A DNA stretch of 48,859 nucleotides from an uncultured Prevotella sp. (GCA_934204655.1 CAKPZJ010000020.1:1-48859); one strand, 5' to 3'; shown: positions 15,836-24,533, counted from the stretch's first letter. Translations and numbers: made by a program. The notes: generated by a model not told the origin, from the letters alone.

Positions 15836-16087
15836 CCATTAACGGCTCTTAAACGGCCACTGGTATATTTTTACATTCGTTTAAAATACTCCCAATGGCC
15901 GCCATGGGAGCCGGAATTATGGCGGTAGGCAGGGCGATGGCCCCGGTTCCTGGGCAGTGCCTATATATATAATAAGGTGTAACCCGCAGACGAGTACCGA
16001 TAGCCCAGGGTGATGCTCCGAGTGGTCTATTTTTCGCCCATGGCGTATTTTTTTTGCCTCCATCGGCCTTAATTCGGGATTTTTAGC
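15836..16087. other. Intergenic stretch without a recognisable gene
   Basis: Between the htrA operator and the rnpB promoter I see no coding frame with start, family match or conserved motif. An A/T tract tatatatataataagg occurs near 15962; a near-identical one lies after the phosphorylase gene (about 48509). Confidence 0.5.
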
Positions 16088-16095
16088 TACTTTTG
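16088..16095 (+). promoter_or_regulatory. -7 element of rnpB
   Basis: TACTTTTG ends 6 bases before the first paired base of the RNase P RNA, which gives an internal estimate of the -7-to-start distance for this genome. Confidence 0.6.
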
Positions 16096-16100
16096 CAACA

Positions 16101-16500
16101 GAAAAGCAGATTCCCGGCCCTGCCGCTGGCCCTCATTCTGGAGAGCGAGAGGAAAGTCCGGGCAACGCAGAGCGCTCCACTTCCGAAAATAGAAGCTATT
16201 GGTGACAGTAGGGTAAGGCAGAAGAAAATAACCACCGGAAACTGTGTGCTGGCAACGGCGCGCGTGTCTGGCAAGGGTGAGAAGGTGGTGTAAGAGACCA
16301 CCAGCCGGCGGGCAATCGTCGGGCTGTGCCTCCTGGAGGTTGCAAGTTCATGTAAACCGTCGTTAGAGGGCTGCTCGTCCGAAGTCTCAGACTGCGACGG
16401 AGGGTAGAATGCTTGAGCTGCAGGGTGACTTGCAGAGTAGATAAATGACAGGGCTCCCCGTAGGGGATACAGAACCCGGCTTATCAGGAGTCTGCTTTTC
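16101..16500 (+). ncRNA. rnpB: RNase P RNA, bacterial type A
   Basis: Catalytic RNA that trims the 5' leader of precursor tRNAs. The universal 5' core GAGAGGAAAGTCCGGGC is at about 16142-16158, and the matching 3' core ACAGAACCCGGCTTAT is at about 16469-16484. The terminal P1 helix is exact: gaaaagcaga (16101-16110) pairs with tctgcttttc (16491-16500), which sets both ends. The length (400 nt) fits type A. Open frames on either strand here are accidental. A T-rich run follows the 3' end. Confidence 0.95.
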
Positions 16501-16594
16501 ATTTTTCATTATTTCCACCAGTACAGAGGGCATCGTATGACCGGGGGCCAGCGTAGATGGTGGGCTTGTGTACAACTGTAAAACCCTATAGACT

Positions 16595-17011
16595 ATGGCT
16601 AATATCGAATTGCCTGATTTTATGAAGTACAAGGACAAGTTCTCTACCAGCGGATTTGTCGATAAGATACGGCGCGTGGCCAAACGGGCCGGGGCCAAGC
16701 TGGTGTACGTGGCGCTGATACTCTACTATACCTTAGAGAGCGACAGGGTGTCGGTCAAGGACAAGGCTATCATCATCGGGGCCTTAGGCTACCTGATATC
16801 GCCCCTCGATGTGGTGCCCGATGCCATCCCCATAGCTGGGTTGGGCGACGACCTGGCCGTACTGCTCTACGTGCTGCACAAGGTGTGGGGCGATGTGTCT
16901 GAGGAGGTTAAGGCCAAGGCTAAGGCCAAGCTGAATACATGGTTCGACAGCGATGAGGTGACAACTGTCGATGACCTTTTCAATGACGACCCAACCAATG
17001 CGCCCGTCTGA
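16595..17011 (+). CDS. YkvA/DUF1232 family protein
   Basis: The 138-aa protein carries the DUF1232 core at about 65-100: KAIIIGALGYLISPLDVVPD followed by AIPIAGLGDDLAVL. This short hydrophobic motif is the family hallmark and probably associates with membranes. A basic N-terminal half (RRVAKRAGAK) and a charged, Lys/Ala-rich C-terminal helix flank it. The function of the family is not established. The gene follows rnpB by 94 bases in the same direction and may share its transcript. A long hairpin at 17056-17104 lies between it and the convergent wecB-like gene. Confidence 0.85.
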   Translation: MANIELPDFMKYKDKFSTSGFVDKIRRVAKRAGAKLVYVALILYYTLESDRVSVKDKAIIIGALGYLISPLDVVPDAIPIAGLGDDLAVLLYVLHKVWGDVSEEVKAKAKAKLNTWFDSDEVTTVDDLFNDDPTNAPV

Positions 17012-17055
17012 GGAGGCCGATAAAGGCCCGAAAGACGGCTGCGCGAAAAAGTAAA

Positions 17056-17104
17056 GACGGCTCCCAGCTCGCTAATAATGTTCATTAGCAAGCTGGGAGC
17101 CGTC
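17056..17104. terminator. Long hairpin between convergent genes, related to the 21-bp repeat unit
   Basis: Arms gacggctcccagct (17056-17069) and agctgggagccgtc (17091-17104) pair over 14 bp. After one mismatch, six more pairs (gctaat/attagc) close a 7-base loop. A second small hairpin follows at 17121-17138. The arm contains taaagacggctccc, the core unit of the palindromic elements near 500 and 43950. It could terminate transcripts from both sides, but it lacks a good T-tract. Confidence 0.6.
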
Positions 17105-17234
17105 GTTAGAAGCGTAGAGACCGATTTTTGGAAATCGGGAGACCAGTCTTTGGAAAAATACAGGTCGGCCCTGGGAAGAGTGGCGACCCTCTCGGCCGTC
17201 ATCGGTGTGGTGACGGCCGATGGGCTGGCGGTGG

Positions 17235-18329
17235 TTAGCGCTGCCGGTCGAGCAATGTCTGCAAGATACGTTCGGCGCTGCGCCCATCCCAGCGGTCAGG
17301 GATGGCACTCTGCTTCCACCGGCCGGCCACCATGTCGCTCGTGGCCTGGCCCAGCAGGGTAGCGTCCTCGCCCACCAGTACATTGGTGCCCACCTTGACC
17401 GTCTCTATGTGCTCAGTATAGCTGTTGAGTGTGATGCAGGGTACCTGGTTGAAGGTGGCCTCCTCGGCCACGTTGCCGCTGTCGGTAACGATGCCCTTGG
17501 CGTGGCTGGCCAGATAGCTAAACTCTAAGTAGCCCAGCGGACTGATGGTGTGCAGCCCGGCATGGTCGGCCGGCAGCAGTGGCTCGATGGCTTGCTGTGC
17601 CCGGTTGTGTAGCGGGGCTATGATGGGAGTGTTTCCGGCTGCCTGGAGCAGGGCCTGGAGCATGAGCCGCATATTGTCGGTGGCCGCCATGAGCGCCTTG
17701 CGGTTCAGGGTGAACACAATGTAGCTGCCATCGGCTATGCCCAACTGGCTAAGAACCTGTGGGCGCACGAAGCGGGCACGGTTGTTGCGTATATTGTCTA
17801 TCAGTATGTTGCCCACCATGTACACCTTAGACAGCTCGGCCCCCTCGCGGTTGGCTATCGAGTTGTTGCTGATGCCCGCGGTGAAGAGCAGGTCCGACAG
17901 GCCGTCTATGACCAGACGGTTAATCTCCTTGGGCATGCTGATGTCAAAACTGCGTGTGCCCGCGGCCAGATGAGCCAGCGTGATGCCCTGCTTCTTGGTG
18001 ACGATGGCTGCCGCCATGGTCGAGGCCAGGTCGTCCTCGACTATCACCACGTCGGTGGGATGGCTCTGCAGGTAGGCTTCAAACTTGGACATGACCTGCC
18101 CCGTTATCTCGTTCAGGTTTACGCTGTCCACGTCCAGGTACACATCGGGCGGAGCTATTTGCAGGTCGGCAAAGAGCGACGGCTCTAAGGTGGGGTCGTC
18201 GGCCCGTCCGGCATATACTAACGTTACATCGAGCGCGGTGCCCCGCTCTTTAGCCTGGCGTGCCGCGTGCAGTATGGGGGCCACCTTGATAAAGTTGGGG
18301 CGTGCCCCCGCTACGATACAGATTTTCAT
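17235..18329 (-). CDS. UDP-GlcNAc 2-epimerase-like protein with altered catalytic residues
   Basis: The 364-aa protein has the GT-B fold and length of non-hydrolysing UDP-N-acetylglucosamine 2-epimerase (WecB). Kept are the N-terminal loop GARPNFIKVAP with Arg10 and Lys15, an Asp at 100 (VIVEDDLAST), Asn137-Arg138, and DSGNVAEEA near 300. By manual alignment to E. coli WecB as I remember it, three catalytic positions differ: Glu117 is Ala122 (HLAAG for HVEAG), Glu131 is Lys134 (MPKEINR for PEExNR), and His213 is Asn209 (TLNRK for xxHRxE). It may therefore use another substrate, act as a hydrolase or binding protein, or be inactive. It is the third gene after NfeD and SPFH, with an 8-base gap, which hints at a membrane-linked role. 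Confidence 0.8.
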   Translation of the reverse strand: MKICIVAGARPNFIKVAPILHAARQAKERGTALDVTLVYAGRADDPTLEPSLFADLQIAPPDVYLDVDSVNLNEITGQVMSKFEAYLQSHPTDVVIVEDDLASTMAAAIVTKKQGITLAHLAAGTRSFDISMPKEINRLVIDGLSDLLFTAGISNNSIANREGAELSKVYMVGNILIDNIRNNRARFVRPQVLSQLGIADGSYIVFTLNRKALMAATDNMRLMLQALLQAAGNTPIIAPLHNRAQQAIEPLLPADHAGLHTISPLGYLEFSYLASHAKGIVTDSGNVAEEATFNQVPCITLNSYTEHIETVKVGTNVLVGEDATLLGQATSDMVAGRWKQSAIPDRWDGRSAERILQTLLDRQR

Positions 18330-18337
18330 AATACTTC

Positions 18338-19294
18338 TTATTCTCCTTTGAAAAGTTCCTTGATGCCACCGATGGAGCCCATAAGGTTACTGGCCTCGTA
18401 GGGCATGAACACCGTCTTGGTCTTGTCGCCCTGAGCTACCTCGTTGAGCATCTGTATATATTTCTGGGCCAGCAGATAGTTGGCCGGATTGGTACTCTTG
18501 CCAACAGCCTCGGTTATCTTGCCGATGGCTATAGCCTCGGCCTCAGCCTTGCGGATACGTGCGGTGGCCTCGCCCTCGGCTTTGAGGATGGCCTGCTGCT
18601 TGTCGGCTTCGGCCCTGTTGATTGTGGCAGCCTTGTCGCCCTCAGACTGCAGTATCTGAGACTGCTTGGCACCCTCGCTGGTAAGGATGGCGGCGCGCTT
18701 GTTACGCTCGGCCTGCATCTGTTTCTCCATGGCCTGCAGCACGCTTTGCGGCGGCGTTATATCCTGTAGCTCTACGCGGTTTACCTTGATGCCCCACTTG
18801 TTGGTGGCATCGTCGAGCACACCGCGGAGCTTGGTGTTGATGGTGTCGCGCGATGTGAGCGTCTGGTCGAGTTCCATCTCACCGATAATGTTACGCAGGG
18901 TGGTCTGGGTGAGTTTCTCTATGGCGTTGGGCAGGTTGTTAATCTCGTAAACAGCCTTGAAGGGGTCTACAATCTGGAAGTATAGCAGCGCGTTGATTTG
19001 CATCTGGATGTTATCCTTGGTGATGACGTTCTGCTTGTCAAAGTCGTAGACCTGCTCGCGTAGGTCTATGCAGCTGGAGTACATGTATCGGCCGCGGTGT
19101 TGGGTCACTATGACCTTGGCACGGTCTATGAAGGGTATAATGATGTTGACACCCGGTTTGAGGGTGGCATAGTACTTGCCCAGACGCTCTATGATACGCG
19201 TCTCGGACTGTGGGATAATCACTACGGCCATCTTGACAAATGTAATGGCCAGTACCAGCAGTACGCAGAGTACAACGAGGGTAATTCCTTCCAT
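18338..19294 (-). CDS. SPFH/stomatin-prohibitin family membrane protein (QmcA-like)
   Basis: The 318-aa scaffold protein belongs to flotillin-like membrane microdomains. A single N-terminal membrane segment (about 3-28) leads into the SPFH domain (about 30-180, with PQSETRIIERLGKYY and QDITPP). A long coiled coil rich in Glu, Ala and Lys follows (about 185-270, EGDKAATINRAEADKQQAIL), and the end is Gly/Leu-rich. Length matches E. coli QmcA (about 305). The gene directly before it encodes NfeD, the usual partner of this family. It lies 36 bases after nfeD and 8 before the epimerase-like gene, so all three should share the promoter at 19804-19835. Confidence 0.9.
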   Translation of the reverse strand: MEGITLVVLCVLLVLAITFVKMAVVIIPQSETRIIERLGKYYATLKPGVNIIIPFIDRAKVIVTQHRGRYMYSSCIDLREQVYDFDKQNVITKDNIQMQINALLYFQIVDPFKAVYEINNLPNAIEKLTQTTLRNIIGEMELDQTLTSRDTINTKLRGVLDDATNKWGIKVNRVELQDITPPQSVLQAMEKQMQAERNKRAAILTSEGAKQSQILQSEGDKAATINRAEADKQQAILKAEGEATARIRKAEAEAIAIGKITEAVGKSTNPANYLLAQKYIQMLNEVAQGDKTKTVFMPYEASNLMGSIGGIKELFKGE

Positions 19295-19330
19295 AATCTT
19301 AGTGGTATTAATGGTTTGTAAAAAGTTATG

Positions 19331-19777
19331 CTATACGCGCTCTACGCGCACAATGATGCTGTTGCGGGCCACTATCCTTACCGTTTCGCCCACGTTGATG
19401 GTGGTGTCAGTCTGGGTCTGTGCCTTCCACTCATCGCCGTCTACCTTGACATAGCCGAACCCCTCGGGGGCTATGGCCTCTATGACGGTGCCCGTACGGC
19501 CTATCAGGGCATCGGCATTGCTGAGCCGCTCCTTGCGGTTGTGTACATGTCTGAGCAGGGAGGGCCGTATGAAGATGATGCTCAGTACGGAGCAGAGGGC
19601 GAAAGCCAGTATCTGGAACCACAGGGGCACACAGAGGAACGAGGTAAGCATGGCACACAGCGCCCCGATGGCAAAACAGGTGACAAAGAAGTCGCCCGAA
19701 CCCAATTCGATGATGAGGCAGACGATGGCTATGGCTATCCACACAGCCCAGAGGTTAGAGATGAGATATTCTGTCAT
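19331..19777 (-). CDS. NfeD family membrane protein
   Basis: The 148-aa protein has hydrophobic segments in the first half (about 8-30 and 32-66) and a C-terminal OB-fold domain (about 88-148: ADALIGRTGTVIEAIAPEGFGYVKV...GETVRIVARNSIIVRVERV). This is the short NfeD type that pairs with SPFH proteins; the N-terminal protease domain of long NfeD forms is absent. It is the first gene of a three-gene operon. In other bacteria NfeD assists SPFH assemblies at the membrane, and the detailed function is unknown. Confidence 0.87.
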   Translation of the reverse strand: MTEYLISNLWAVWIAIAIVCLIIELGSGDFFVTCFAIGALCAMLTSFLCVPLWFQILAFALCSVLSIIFIRPSLLRHVHNRKERLSNADALIGRTGTVIEAIAPEGFGYVKVDGDEWKAQTQTDTTINVGETVRIVARNSIIVRVERV

Positions 19778-19803
19778 GGCGGTAATGTTTTTGATATTTT
19801 TTT

Positions 19804-19835
19804 CAAAATTAGTAATTTATCCAGTTGCCCCCAAA
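19804..19835 (-). promoter_or_regulatory. Promoter of the nfeD operon
   Basis: Minus strand TTTG (19832-19835), 20-bp spacer, TAATTTTG (19804-19811), 27 bases before the ATG. Confidence 0.7.
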
Positions 19836-19918
19836 CGTTTTGCCTTTTTTCTTGCAGTATGAGTTGAAAAAATAAAACGGATGGCCCCTGCCACCCCTGA
19901 TGGCAGACAGACTTTTAC

Positions 19919-21205
19919 TTAGTCTGTTGCCAAGGTGGCATGGCCCTGTACGTGGTCAACGTGGTCGTAGAGAATGGCCTGGCGATAGTCTCTCCCGCTG
20001 AGGCGCAACTTTACCTGATGCAGCTTAACCGTATGTACGTTACGGAAGTACATACCCCAGCTGGGGAAAAATGGCCACTGGTCGAACGACTTGCCATGGA
20101 ACCATTTGGGCAGAGAGTGGTCGTCCTTGCCGATGTACTCTATATCAGAGTTGCGGATAATCACCCGGTCGGTAGGAGCCGTTCCCCAGCTCTTAACAGA
20201 CAGGGCCATGTGGCCTATCTTGCGACCGGTGAGTCGGTTTATGCTGATGGTGCCCGCCGTGTTGTCGTCGCCCAAGGTGACGGTTACCGGGGTCAGCACA
20301 TTGTACATCTGACATCGGTCTATATATATCTGGTCCATCCGTCCGGGAGCCTTGCCCCATCCGCCAGGCTGTAGGTAGATGCCCGTCTCAGTAGCAGTAC
20401 GGCCAGAGGTGTGGTGTGGATGGGTGCCCGGGCCCTCAAAACGGCAACGGCTGATATATACACGTTCGGAGGGCATAATCATGCGTATGCCGTTGCACGA
20501 CGAGTTGATGAGGCAGCGGTCTATGCGTGTATCTGTCCAGTAGCCGCCGGCCAGGGCATCGTCGCCCGTGTGTAGGGTGCATCGGCTGATGCTGATGTGG
20601 CATGCTCCGCGTACGTGTATGCCGTCCCAGCCACCCGTAATGGTGAGCGCGTTGAACTGGGTGTGGGCTATCTGGTAAGCCAGTATGGCATAGTTGGCCG
20701 AGCGGGTAATGGAGAAGTCCCTAAAACGCATGTCGGAGCATCCGGCCAGCAGGATGGTGTGTGGGCCGCGCATGTGTTCTTCGCCTAAGGGGTTGCGTAC
20801 GTCGGCCCCGTCAATATGCCCCGGGCCCTCGATGCCAGCATGGTGTATGCCGACACCGAAGATAAGGGCACGCGACCATTGAGGGTCGGTGGCGCTGTTG
20901 TAGTTGACGGTGCCCTGTCCGCTCTCATAGCGCGATAAGTCCATATCGGTTTGCAGTGGGGCATAGTCGGCAAGCCGCGCAGAGCCACGGAGTATGGCCC
21001 CACGTTCCAGTCGCAGAGTGACGCGGCTCTGCAGGTAGATGGACCCCGTGACATAGGTGCCGGCAGGTACCCGTACCGTGCCCCCGCCCTGCTGTGCACA
21101 GGTGCTGATGGCCCGGTTGATGGCCCCGGCATTGTTTATGCTGTCATTATTGGCTATGGCACCAAAACTGAGAATACTGATAACTACAGAGAGTAATAGC
21201 GACAT
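19919..21205 (-). CDS. GH28-like secreted right-handed beta-helix protein
   Basis: The 428-aa protein starts with a signal peptide (MSLLLSVVISILSFGAIAN). The N-terminal region GGGTVRVPAGTYVTGSIYL (about 40-58) is the pectate-lyase-superfamily/GH28 entry motif. GWDGIHVRG and CTLHTGDDALAGG (about 195-222) occupy the place of the polygalacturonase NTDG and GDD active-site motifs; the Asp pair is kept but the NTD motif is not exact. HTSGRTATETG follows. Length and motif order suggest a glycosidase acting on pectin-like or host glycans, with uncertain substrate. It follows the GH92 gene (98-base gap with a hairpin). Confidence 0.75.
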   Translation of the reverse strand: MSLLLSVVISILSFGAIANNDSINNAGAINRAISTCAQQGGGTVRVPAGTYVTGSIYLQSRVTLRLERGAILRGSARLADYAPLQTDMDLSRYESGQGTVNYNSATDPQWSRALIFGVGIHHAGIEGPGHIDGADVRNPLGEEHMRGPHTILLAGCSDMRFRDFSITRSANYAILAYQIAHTQFNALTITGGWDGIHVRGACHISISRCTLHTGDDALAGGYWTDTRIDRCLINSSCNGIRMIMPSERVYISRCRFEGPGTHPHHTSGRTATETGIYLQPGGWGKAPGRMDQIYIDRCQMYNVLTPVTVTLGDDNTAGTISINRLTGRKIGHMALSVKSWGTAPTDRVIIRNSDIEYIGKDDHSLPKWFHGKSFDQWPFFPSWGMYFRNVHTVKLHQVKLRLSGRDYRQAILYDHVDHVQGHATLATD

Positions 21206-21234
21206 ATAATATAATAAGGTATAGAGTGGTGAAA

Positions 21235-21274
21235 ATAAAACAGGGCAAGGGGGCGGTGGCCCGTCTCCTTGCCC
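21235..21274 (-). terminator. Hairpin between the GH92 and GH28-like genes
   Basis: Arms gggcaagg (21243-21250) and ccttgccc (21267-21274). On the minus strand it is followed by TGTTTTATTTTC. It lies 30 bases after the GH92 stop and would limit transcription into the GH28-like gene. Confidence 0.6.
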
Positions 21275-21303
21275 CGGTAATCTTTAGGTAGATGTGGCAA
21301 ACC

Positions 21304-23637
21304 TTACTTAGTCATGGAGTAGGGCTTGTCGGCTGCATCAAGTCCACGCTTGGTGTTGGGCTTGCTGCCCATCTTGTACTCGATGACAGCCCCGTCGGTA
21401 AGCTGCTTGTGGGTAAAGTACAGTTTGGTGTAAGGCTTGCCATTGACCTTGACACTCTGTATATAGCGGTTCTTGTTACTTACGCCGGGTGCCTTGATGG
21501 TGATGGCGTTGCCATTAGTCAGGTTTACCTTCATGTAGGGCAGGAAGGGAGCCCCCATTACATACTGGTCGCTGCCTGGGCATACTGGATAGAAACCCAT
21601 GGCTGAGAACAGATACCATGCCGACATCTGGCCGCAGTCGTCGTTGCCGCTCAGTCCACGTATATGGTCTTTGTACATCTGGTTCATAATGGTGCGCAGG
21701 CGCTCCTGAGACTTCCAGGGAGCCGAGGTCCATGCGTAGAGATAAGGGATGTGATGGCTGGGCTCGTTGCCATGTACATAGCCACCTACCAGGCCCTCGG
21801 CGGTGATGTCCTCATTGTCAACGTAATACTTTTCAGGCAAGTTCATCTTGAAGAGTTCGTCCAGGCGGTTTTGGAAGGCCTTGTCGCCACCATAGAGTTT
21901 CATCAGGCCGAACACATCCTGAGGTGCCTGGAAAGAGAAGTTCCATGAGTTACCCTCGATAAACCCCTCATCGTAAGTCTGGTAGGGGTCCAAGTCTTTC
22001 TTGAACTGGCCGTTGGCATAACGGGGCGAGGCAAAGCCTATTGTGGTATCGAAAGTGTTGCGGTAGAAGAGTGCGCGCTTAGCATACTTGTCGGCCAGGT
22101 CCTTGCGGCCCATCTTGAGGGCTGCTGCGTAAATGGCCCAGTCATCGTACGAGTATTCAAGTGTGTTAGAGGCTGCGGTGGCATCGTGGTCGTAAGGGGC
22201 ATAGCCCAGTTTCTTATACTGTTCTACGCTGGGAAAGTACTTGCAGTTGGCAGTCTCGTCCATAGCCTTGAGCGCCTCGTCGGTATTGAGCTTGGCTCCC
22301 TTGACCAAGGCGTCGGCCACTACCGATACAGCGTGATAGCCGGTCATACACCAGCCTTCGTTGCCCATAAGGCTCCACACGGGAAGCATGTGCAGGCGGT
22401 TCTGCTGCTGGTGGGCTATCATGGACTTCACCATGTCCAGGTTGCGTGCAGGCTTGACCAACTGCAGGAATGGGTGTTCAGCCCGGTAAGTGTCCCAGAC
22501 TGAGAATATGGTATAGTTGGTAAATCCCAGCGCCTCATGGATGTTTCCGTCTACGCCACGGTACTTGTTGTCTACATCCATATATACAGATGGATTTATC
22601 ATGGTGTGATACAGCGAGGTATATATCATGGCCTTTTGGTCATCGGTACCCTTGCAGTCTATACTGGCCAACTCCTTCTCCCAGGCGGCCTCAGTCTTGG
22701 CCATGGCCTGCTCAAAGGTAAGGTTCTGAGCCTCGGTCTTCAGGTTCTTCAGCGCTCCCTCGGTGCTGACGGCCGACAGGGCCACCTTGACGGTGATAGG
22801 CTGGCGGTCGGTGTTGTCAAAGTTGAAATAAGTGGCCACGTTCTGTCCTGCTATCTCCGGGAAGTTGTGGTATATATCAAACTTGCGCCAGAAGCCACGG
22901 TACTTAGGCTTCTTCATATCGCGGTAGCCATACGCCTTGATAGGTTTGCTAAAGGTGATGGCGAAGTAAGTGTAGTTGGCGCGCGACCATCCGTTGGTGA
23001 TGCGGTAGCCTGTGAGCAGTGTGTCGTTCTCTACACGGAGCGAACTCCACAGTACCTTGCCATCGTAGTTGTATATACCATGGATAAGGTCTATGATGAG
23101 GCGGGCCTCCTTGACTTCGGGGAAAGTATATTTATGGATGCCTACGCGGGTAGTGGCTGTGAGCTGGGCGCGTACGCCATTGTCGGCCAGTGTGACCTCG
23201 TAGTAACCAGGAGTGGCCTTCTCGGTCGCGTGCGAGAAGCGCGAACGGTAGCCTGCGTCGGGATTTTGGGCTGTTCCAGGGTTGAGTTGCAGTTTTCCGG
23301 TCTGTGGCATGATGAGTATATCGCCCAGGTCGCTATGCCCCGTGCCGCTCAGGTGTGTATGGCTGAACCCCACAATGGTAGGGTCGTCGTACTGGTAACC
23401 AGCGCAGTAAGAGTAGACCTTAGTCTGGTACTTTCCGTCGACGTTCTGAGGGATGGTGTCGGTCTCAGGACTGAGCTGGACAATACCAAAGGGGGCACAG
23501 GCACCTGGGAAGGTGTGGCCCATGCCAGCCGTTCCAATCATGGGATTGACATAGCTTGTTCGGGTGCGTGACTGCTGGCCCCAGGAGGCCAGGGCCACGA
23601 CAGCTGCTACTGATAAGACTAATAGTTTCTTGTTCAT
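21304..23637 (-). CDS. GH92 family alpha-mannosidase
   Basis: The 777-aa secreted exo-alpha-mannosidase trims mannose from N-glycans or mannans in a Ca2+-dependent reaction. A signal peptide (MNKKLLVLSVAAVVALASWG) precedes the N-terminal beta-sandwich starting YVNPMIGTAGMGHTFPGA. HLSGTGHSDLGDI lies near residue 97, and the catalytic alpha/alpha domain contains GNSWNFSFQAPQD, GNEPSHHIPYLY and LSGNDDCGQMSAWYLFSA, all typical of GH92. Length is normal (about 750). It lies 26 bases after rlmH, so it may belong to the DUF4491-rlmH transcript. The linkage specificity (1,2, 1,3 or 1,6) cannot be read from the sequence. Confidence 0.93.
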   Translation of the reverse strand: MNKKLLVLSVAAVVALASWGQQSRTRTSYVNPMIGTAGMGHTFPGACAPFGIVQLSPETDTIPQNVDGKYQTKVYSYCAGYQYDDPTIVGFSHTHLSGTGHSDLGDILIMPQTGKLQLNPGTAQNPDAGYRSRFSHATEKATPGYYEVTLADNGVRAQLTATTRVGIHKYTFPEVKEARLIIDLIHGIYNYDGKVLWSSLRVENDTLLTGYRITNGWSRANYTYFAITFSKPIKAYGYRDMKKPKYRGFWRKFDIYHNFPEIAGQNVATYFNFDNTDRQPITVKVALSAVSTEGALKNLKTEAQNLTFEQAMAKTEAAWEKELASIDCKGTDDQKAMIYTSLYHTMINPSVYMDVDNKYRGVDGNIHEALGFTNYTIFSVWDTYRAEHPFLQLVKPARNLDMVKSMIAHQQQNRLHMLPVWSLMGNEGWCMTGYHAVSVVADALVKGAKLNTDEALKAMDETANCKYFPSVEQYKKLGYAPYDHDATAASNTLEYSYDDWAIYAAALKMGRKDLADKYAKRALFYRNTFDTTIGFASPRYANGQFKKDLDPYQTYDEGFIEGNSWNFSFQAPQDVFGLMKLYGGDKAFQNRLDELFKMNLPEKYYVDNEDITAEGLVGGYVHGNEPSHHIPYLYAWTSAPWKSQERLRTIMNQMYKDHIRGLSGNDDCGQMSAWYLFSAMGFYPVCPGSDQYVMGAPFLPYMKVNLTNGNAITIKAPGVSNKNRYIQSVKVNGKPYTKLYFTHKQLTDGAVIEYKMGSKPNTKRGLDAADKPYSMTK

Positions 23638-23663
23638 GGATGTATGAAATTAATTAGAGTTTA

Positions 23664-24134
23664 TTATTCATGGTGATAGGGTTCGCCCTTGATGATGGTG
23701 CAGGCACGGTACAGTTGCTCGGTGAATACCAGGCGCACCATCTGATGCGAGAAAGTGAGCCGGGAGAGGCTCAGCTTGTCGTTGGCCCGTTGATATACCT
23801 GCGGGGCAAATCCATAGGGGCCGCCAATGATGAAGACCAGGCGGCGGGCTGTCTGCTGGCGCTTGACAAGCCATTGGGCCAGTTCGATACTGCGTAACTC
23901 GGCTCCGTGCTCGTCCAATAGTACCACGGTATCGGATGTCTGGAGTTGCTTCAGGATTAGCTCGCCCTCACGTTCCTTTTGCTGCTCTTCCGAGAGGCTT
24001 TTCGTATTTTTTATCTCGGGTATCGTCAGAATTTCAAAGGGCATGTAATGGGTTATCCGGTCGGCATAGTCGGCTATGCCAGCCTGAAAGTGGCGGTCGG
24101 TGGTCTTTCCCACTAAGATAAGGAGGGTCTTCAT
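23664..24134 (-). CDS. rlmH: 23S rRNA (pseudouridine-1915-N3)-methyltransferase
   Basis: The 156-aa SPOUT methyltransferase has the standard length. RlmH methylates the N3 position of pseudouridine 1915 in helix 69 of 23S rRNA. Visible marks are MKTLLILVGKT at the start, the SAM-binding knot with VFIIGGPYGF (about 100-109), and the C-terminal SLSRLTFSHQMVRLVFTEQLYRA with the conserved TFSHQM/EQLYRA. The ATG at 24134 overlaps the DUF4491 gene by 4 bases (ATGA), which supports coupling. Confidence 0.95.
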   Translation of the reverse strand: MKTLLILVGKTTDRHFQAGIADYADRITHYMPFEILTIPEIKNTKSLSEEQQKEREGELILKQLQTSDTVVLLDEHGAELRSIELAQWLVKRQQTARRLVFIIGGPYGFAPQVYQRANDKLSLSRLTFSHQMVRLVFTEQLYRACTIIKGEPYHHE

Positions 24135-24412
24135 GATTTTTCGCGTTTAGGAAACCATCCCTTGGCGACCCGTTTGCGCTGCTCGAAGAGTTCGCCTATG
24201 GACCAGAGCAGACTGGCACCGAGCACGCCGAGCAGACTGGACACGACCACATGGCTGGTACAGAGCGAGGCAATGATGCTGGCAATGCCCAGTATGAGGA
24301 AAAGCCACCAGGGGCGGGTGCCAAAATAATACTCGGTCTTTATGACGATGGGGTGGAATATCCCAATGATGAGGAAAGTTCCTATGGCTATGATAATACC
24401 TGTGAAAAACAT
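24131..24412 (-). CDS. DUF4491 membrane protein
   Basis: The 93-aa protein is almost entirely hydrophobic, with three predicted membrane segments (about 3-22, 34-52 and 55-72) and a basic C-terminus (EQRKRVAKGWFPKREKS). It matches my memory of the DUF4491 family of Bacteroidota, with the conserved opening GIIIAIGTFLIIGIFHPIVIK and EYYFGTRPWWLFL. No function is known. It lies immediately before rlmH with a 4-base overlap. Confidence 0.82.
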   Translation of the reverse strand: MFFTGIIIAIGTFLIIGIFHPIVIKTEYYFGTRPWWLFLILGIASIIASLCTSHVVVSSLLGVLGASLLWSIGELFEQRKRVAKGWFPKREKS

Positions 24413-24440
24413 GAGAATAATCGTAATTAAATTATGTTTT

Positions 24441-24448
24441 GCAAAAAT
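24441..24448 (-). promoter_or_regulatory. Putative -7 element of DUF4491-rlmH
   Basis: Minus strand TATTTTTG, 28 bases before the ATG. It is divergent from the pgm promoter. Confidence 0.45.
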
Positions 24449-24493
24449 ACAAAAAAATATTATGTAAAGGGAACTTACAACGATTAAAATTGC

Positions 24494-24501
24494 TATCTTT
24501 G
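24494..24501 (+). promoter_or_regulatory. Putative -7 element of pgm
   Basis: TATCTTTG, 32 bases before the ATG at 24534. Confidence 0.5.
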
Positions 24502-24533
24502 CACTAAACTATAATAATTTATTGGAAACGAAT

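Noticed and set aside
16083..16502. Antisense frame over rnpB
   Set aside because: RNase P RNA core and P1 pairing explain the region.
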